From the NCBI GenBank assembly GCA_016716405.1, contig JADJWK010000004.1:372001-436000 (forward strand): 64,000 nucleotides of DNA, given 5' to 3'. The translations under genes were made by a program, and so were the position numbers. Shown here in pieces: positions 61,297 to 64,000 of this stretch. How positions within the stretch are numbered: position 1 is the first letter of the stretch; each line of letters opens with the position of its first letter. This DNA is from Candidatus Melainabacteria bacterium (GTDB lineage Bacteria; Cyanobacteriota; Vampirovibrionia; Obscuribacterales; Obscuribacteraceae). The notes below the pieces were generated by a model. The model worked only from the letters and a program-made list of their open reading frames with translations, was not told the origin of the DNA and did no database searches.

Positions 61297-61713
61297 TCAG
61301 ACTGCCGGAACGGCTGTTTCCAGCTCGGAGAGCACGCAGCTGAACTGTCTCACCGGATAGGACCAGTGTATGTTGAAGCGAAACTCCACCACGGACTCAT
61401 CCCGGCTCAGGAGCCTGGCATCCCAGGTGGTTGAGAAGCTTTCGTTCTTGGCCCGCCGGAACTCCCGGTTCACTGCCTGAGAATCATTGGCATGGACCAG
61501 CTTGAGAAGTGAAAGACCGACAATCTCATCAGCACGATAACCAAGGCGATAGAGCAGGGCCGGGCTCACCGATCGGATACGGCAATCACCGTCCAGAGTC
61601 ATGGCCAGATCGGAAGGAGCGGTCCAGCCGATCCGCCTGTCCTCCTTGAATATAGCAAGGAAGAAAAAGACGAAACCGAAGGCACAACCGAGAAGAAATT
61701 GAATACCGCGCAT
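61297..61713 (-). CDS. Membrane-anchored PAS-domain protein
   Basis: 138 residues from ATG 61713. One TM segment (GIQFLLGCAFGFVFFFLAIF) precedes a PAS domain (LAMTLDGDCRIRSVSPALLY, YRADEIVGLSLLKLVHANDS). There is no output domain; the chain ends after the PAS core. It may be a stand-alone sensor or lipid-protein binding partner. The downstream region to 61165 contains nothing I recognise. Confidence 0.7.
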   Translation of the reverse strand: MRGIQFLLGCAFGFVFFFLAIFKEDRRIGWTAPSDLAMTLDGDCRIRSVSPALLYRLGYRADEIVGLSLLKLVHANDSQAVNREFRRAKNESFSTTWDARLLSRDESVVEFRFNIHWSYPVRQFSCVLSELETAVPAV

Positions 61714-61972
61714 GACTGCTCTGTTTACTCCTGAGTTCACCGCCGGTAGCGCGGGAACCAATTTAACTATATGCCCTAACAGGTTTAGCGGCAAGGCTTT
61801 TTATTGCTTGCGCAACATCCCGGTATCAACGGCTGGAACTGGAAGCTTTTACTTGACATCCGCCCCTGGCAGTCAGAAGATAGATCTGCTGCCATTCATC
61901 ACCTCTGGGGCAAATGGAGGGAGAGCATGCGTGGCAGCACTATCCTCGCTCAAAATCCATAAACTCGAGATC

Positions 61973-62014
61973 CATAAAAAACGAATAGAACCCGGCAGGG
62001 CCGAATTCTATTCG
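61973..62014 (-). terminator. Strong minus-strand Rho-independent terminator
   Basis: CGAATAGAA and TTCTATTCG form a perfect 9-bp outer stem (61982-62014) around an inner CGGC/GCCG stem. Read on the minus strand it is followed by TTTTTT. It must end a transcript coming from above 62015. Confidence 0.75.
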
Positions 62015-62044
62015 CAGAGTATGGCAGAATCGCTCTTGAAAAAA

Positions 62045-62152
62045 TTAGTACTGGCTATGGAGGGACTGGCACGGTGTACGGCTTTTGCTTGAGGTCTTCA
62101 TCAGTTTGCCGATGTACCGCAAATCGTAACGCCCCTGCTCTTGCACCTCCAT
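62045..62152 (-). CDS. Possible 35-residue protein upstream of the terminator
   Basis: ATG 62152 has AGGA 8 bp upstream; the frame encodes MEVQEQGRYDLRYIGKLMKT then SSKSRTPCQSLHSQY and ends TAA. The strong terminator lies 31 bp past the stop. The product is basic and recognised as no family. It may be a small protein, the coding part of a small RNA, or chance. Confidence 0.4.
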   Translation of the reverse strand: MEVQEQGRYDLRYIGKLMKTSSKSRTPCQSLHSQY

Positions 62153-62373
62153 AGCCGATTTCCTGAAATTTCATGCCGGTCGAACTTTATCCAACCGACA
62201 CTCTCATGATAGACAATCGACCTCTGATGCGGATTAGGGCATAGCTATATTTTTGTCAGAGCAAACTTATAATCGCTCCATCCCGTTCCTTAAATATAGC
62301 GGAGACTGCTGCCCGGCACGAACCTTACCCGGAGCGGGTTGCGAAGGACTCCCCGGGACCGGCTTTTAGAGGT

Positions 62374-62385
62374 TTCCTATAGGAA
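62374..62385. promoter_or_regulatory. 12-bp palindrome upstream of the LRV-repeat gene
   Basis: TTCCTATAGGAA is a perfect palindrome in AT-rich DNA about 137 bp before the start of the next plus-strand gene. A binding site is possible. Confidence 0.3.
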
Positions 62386-62521
62386 TTTATATACAAACTT
62401 AGCGGTCGTTGTCAGGGGCAGGCGGCATAATGTATGTAAGCATATTGCTCACCACCTCCATCAGCCGTGGAGGCTTTGAAATAACTGAATTCGACGTGAC
62501 GCTTATGTCTGGAACGATGCT

Positions 62522-63163
62522 GTGAGCAAAGAGGACAACAAACGCTTTTCCGAAACCGAGCAATATGACCTGTCTTTTGCTTACTCTTTTCAGTGGGAAA
62601 GACCGGAGCAGCAGATAAGAGAAGCTCTAAAAGTGTTGTTGTGCAATAAAGATGGGGATAACAGCTCCGAATCGGGGGAGATGACGACGACTACTATGAC
62701 TAACACGAAGACAAAAACAGAATCTGAAGCAGAAGCCCGGAGAACCGCTCTCAAAGAGGCGGCTGCTCTTGAAGCTGCCAGAATAAGATGGCTTCTGGCC
62801 ATCAATCCGAACACACCGCCTCCGGTGCTGGACCATCTCACACGCAATGCGCCCAGCCCGCTTCTCGAGCGGATAGCCGAGCACCCGCGCGCTCACTCCA
62901 CGACCCTGGCGCGTCTGGCTGTGAACGAAGACGCCCAGGTCCGCGCGGCGGTGTCCGAAAATATGAACACCTCTATGAAAACAGTCTGGAAGCTCGTTCA
63001 TGATTCGAGCCCGGACGTACGTCTCCGGCTGGCGGAGAGCTATACCGTGCCCCTGGCTGTCCTCAAGGTTCTCGCCGACGACGAGAATCCCTATGTCAGC
63101 CACCGGGCCCAGCGGACCCTTCTGCGTTTGATGCAGGAGGTCTCGGAGCTCCGCACAGCCTGA
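62522..63163 (+). CDS. LRV/HEAT-like repeat protein
   Basis: 213 residues from GTG 62522. The first ~70 residues are polar and Thr/Glu-rich. From ~85 there are variant leucine-rich or HEAT-like repeats of ~24 residues: WLLAINPNTPPPVLDHLTRN, LLERIAEHPRAHSTTLARLA, VRAAVSENMNTSMKTVWKLV, VRLRLAESYTVPLAVLKVLA. The LA-x-x-P-x-(T)-P pattern is the LRV type, a helical scaffold for protein binding. No enzymatic domain is present. It ends 1 bp before the convergent gene's end. Confidence 0.7.
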   Translation: MSKEDNKRFSETEQYDLSFAYSFQWERPEQQIREALKVLLCNKDGDNSSESGEMTTTTMTNTKTKTESEAEARRTALKEAAALEAARIRWLLAINPNTPPPVLDHLTRNAPSPLLERIAEHPRAHSTTLARLAVNEDAQVRAAVSENMNTSMKTVWKLVHDSSPDVRLRLAESYTVPLAVLKVLADDENPYVSHRAQRTLLRLMQEVSELRTA

Positions 63164-63164
63164 C

Positions 63165-64000
63165 CTACTGGCTGGGAGCCTGAAGATCCTTGAACATGAC
63201 TATCGGAAACTCGGCTTTCTGAGCGACGTTTTTCGCCACCTTGCAGGCGGAAAGGAGGAGCCCGACGTCCTTGCAATCCTCGGGAATGCCGGCTATCCCG
63301 AAAGCCGCGGCCAGGCGGGCAGGATCGAGCTGGGGAGAAAGCGCCGCCGAGGTGAGGACCTCGATGATCCGGTGGGCGAAAATCGCCGCGGAAGCGCATT
63401 CTGTATTGGGCAGCAGGAGAGCGTAGTTGAGAGCCTCGAAATGAGCGAGGATATCGATGCTGCGTTTGAGCTTGTTGACTCGCCTGCCGGCCTCGGCCAC
63501 GGCAGGGATGGGAAGGGACTCGAGCTTCTGGGGACCCATGGTCCAGATCTCGAAAACCACCACGGTGAAAGGAGAGCCGTAATACTGGAAGCGAAAGAGC
63601 TCCTGCTCGAGGAAATACTGGAATGCGGTGTATGAATAGAGCCCTGTATCGGGACGAATGAAAGTCCTGGCCACCGAATCGATAGCGCTGCGGTCGAGGA
63701 CGGTTGATTTGAGAAGAGAGGTCTTGTCCCGGATCAGGGGCTTTTCGGAAAGAGCGATGAGATCGCACTGGAACATGTTGAATAGAACCGGCACCCAGTC
63801 TTTCTTCACCATGGGGCGCTCGCGAAGAATATCGAAGAGCGTGCTGTTACCGTCCAGCCTCAAGTAGAACTGCTTCTGCAGATTCATGTCGCAGGGGGCG
63901 CCTCTGGCGATGCGCTCCTCGAAGCCGGCTTCGGTGAGATTGGGGTCCTTCTTGGCTATATAAGTCTCCATCTTGAGACCGGACTCGAGAAGGAATTTGC
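63165..64000 (-). CDS. GGDEF-like protein with degenerate active site (partial, 5' end outside window)
   Basis: At least 278 residues; the frame is open through the window edge, so ATG 63971 need not be the start. The N-terminal visible part (FYLRLDGNSTLFDILRERPM, VPVLFNMFQCDLIALSEK) resembles a DUF4388/PATAN-like helical domain. The C-terminal ~150 residues follow a diguanylate cyclase fold (ELFRFQYYGSPFTVVVFEIW), but the GG[DE]EF position reads LAHFEALNYALLLP, so it should be inactive as a cyclase. It may bind c-di-GMP or GTP or act as a scaffold. Confidence 0.65.
   Translation of the reverse strand, partial: KFLLESGLKMETYIAKKDPNLTEAGFEERIARGAPCDMNLQKQFYLRLDGNSTLFDILRERPMVKKDWVPVLFNMFQCDLIALSEKPLIRDKTSLLKSTVLDRSAIDSVARTFIRPDTGLYSYTAFQYFLEQELFRFQYYGSPFTVVVFEIWTMGPQKLESLPIPAVAEAGRRVNKLKRSIDILAHFEALNYALLLPNTECASAAIFAHRIIEVLTSAALSPQLDPARLAAAFGIAGIPEDCKDVGLLLSACKVAKNVAQKAEFPIVMFKDLQAPSQ

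Larger units (their letters stand above)
61714..62521. other. 808-bp gene-poor region
   Basis: No long gene is supported. It holds a minus-strand terminator (61973-62014), a possible 35-residue ORF (62045-62152), a 12-bp palindrome TTCCTATAGGAA (62374-62385) and a small hairpin CCTCCA/TGGAGG (62455-62473). A plus-strand frame at 61712-62092 lacks a ribosome site and protein-like composition. Confidence 0.55.

Noticed and set aside
61712..62092. 126-codon plus frame in the gene-poor region
   Set aside because: It overlaps the PAS gene start, has no ribosome site and reads through the minus-strand terminator; composition is not protein-like.

Overview
The window (64 kb, GC-rich) looks like chromosomal DNA of a free-living, respiring bacterium. 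There are no phage modules, no insertion sequences, no CRISPR arrays and no rRNA or tRNA genes that I can support. Several traits fit a non-photosynthetic relative of Cyanobacteria (Vampirovibrionia/Obscuribacterales): Ser/Thr kinases with leucine-rich repeats, secreted proteins with LE...FG repeats, PAS histidine kinases paired with an Rcp1-like response regulator, an N-type ATPase and a quinol NO reductase. This placement is an inference from gene content only; Planctomycetes, Acidobacteria or another deep lineage cannot be excluded.

Layout. 1-4762 (-): most of a giant secreted-type cell-wall hydrolase that runs off the left edge. 4.8-10.1 kb: DUF488, OsmC, an FHA-like/pseudokinase protein, DNA polymerase IV, a thioesterase and small accessory genes. 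10.2-18 kb: secreted repeat and TPR proteins, a 59-codon candidate selenoprotein, Dps, a catalytically altered acyltransferase homologue, an alpha/beta hydrolase, a HAD phosphatase and an M48 protease. 18-21.1 kb: a nitric oxide detoxification unit (quinol NO reductase, a small DUF1858-like protein and a divergent Rrf2 regulator). 21.1-22.8 kb: a gene graveyard holding an RHS fragment, a frameshifted ACMSD-type amidohydrolase, 10-bp tandem repeats and clustered palindromes. 22.8-28.8 kb: membrane proteins, CorC-like transporter, CdsA, universal stress protein, bifunctional nuclease and an exported serpin. 29.1-35.7 kb: a complete N-type ATPase operon in the order atpDCQRBEFAG. 37.3-41.5 kb: an Lhr-type helicase. 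41.5-44.4 kb: FAD oxidoreductase, DUF378, ArsC-like and ACT-domain proteins. 44.5-49.1 kb: a four-gene two-component cassette. 49.1-51 kb: an RpoD-type sigma factor carrying its own N-terminal anti-sigma zinc-finger motif, with a C39-type peptidase next to it. 51-64 kb: TPR protein, a broken phosphotransferase containing an inverted-repeat scar, a MocR regulator, two Ser/Thr kinase-LRR receptors, many small unknown genes, and a partial GGDEF-like protein at the right edge.

The genes suggest a cell that respires, meets nitric and oxidative stress (NorZ, Rrf2, OsmC, Dps, Usp) and invests heavily in surface sensing (kinase-LRR receptors, PAS kinases). The N-ATPase would be a second ion pump beside an ordinary F-ATPase encoded elsewhere.

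The two best candidates for something undescribed are the small membrane selenoprotein at 12137-12316 (in-frame TGA followed by a GGTC-loop hairpin) and the zinc-finger/sigma-70 fusion at 49760-51001.
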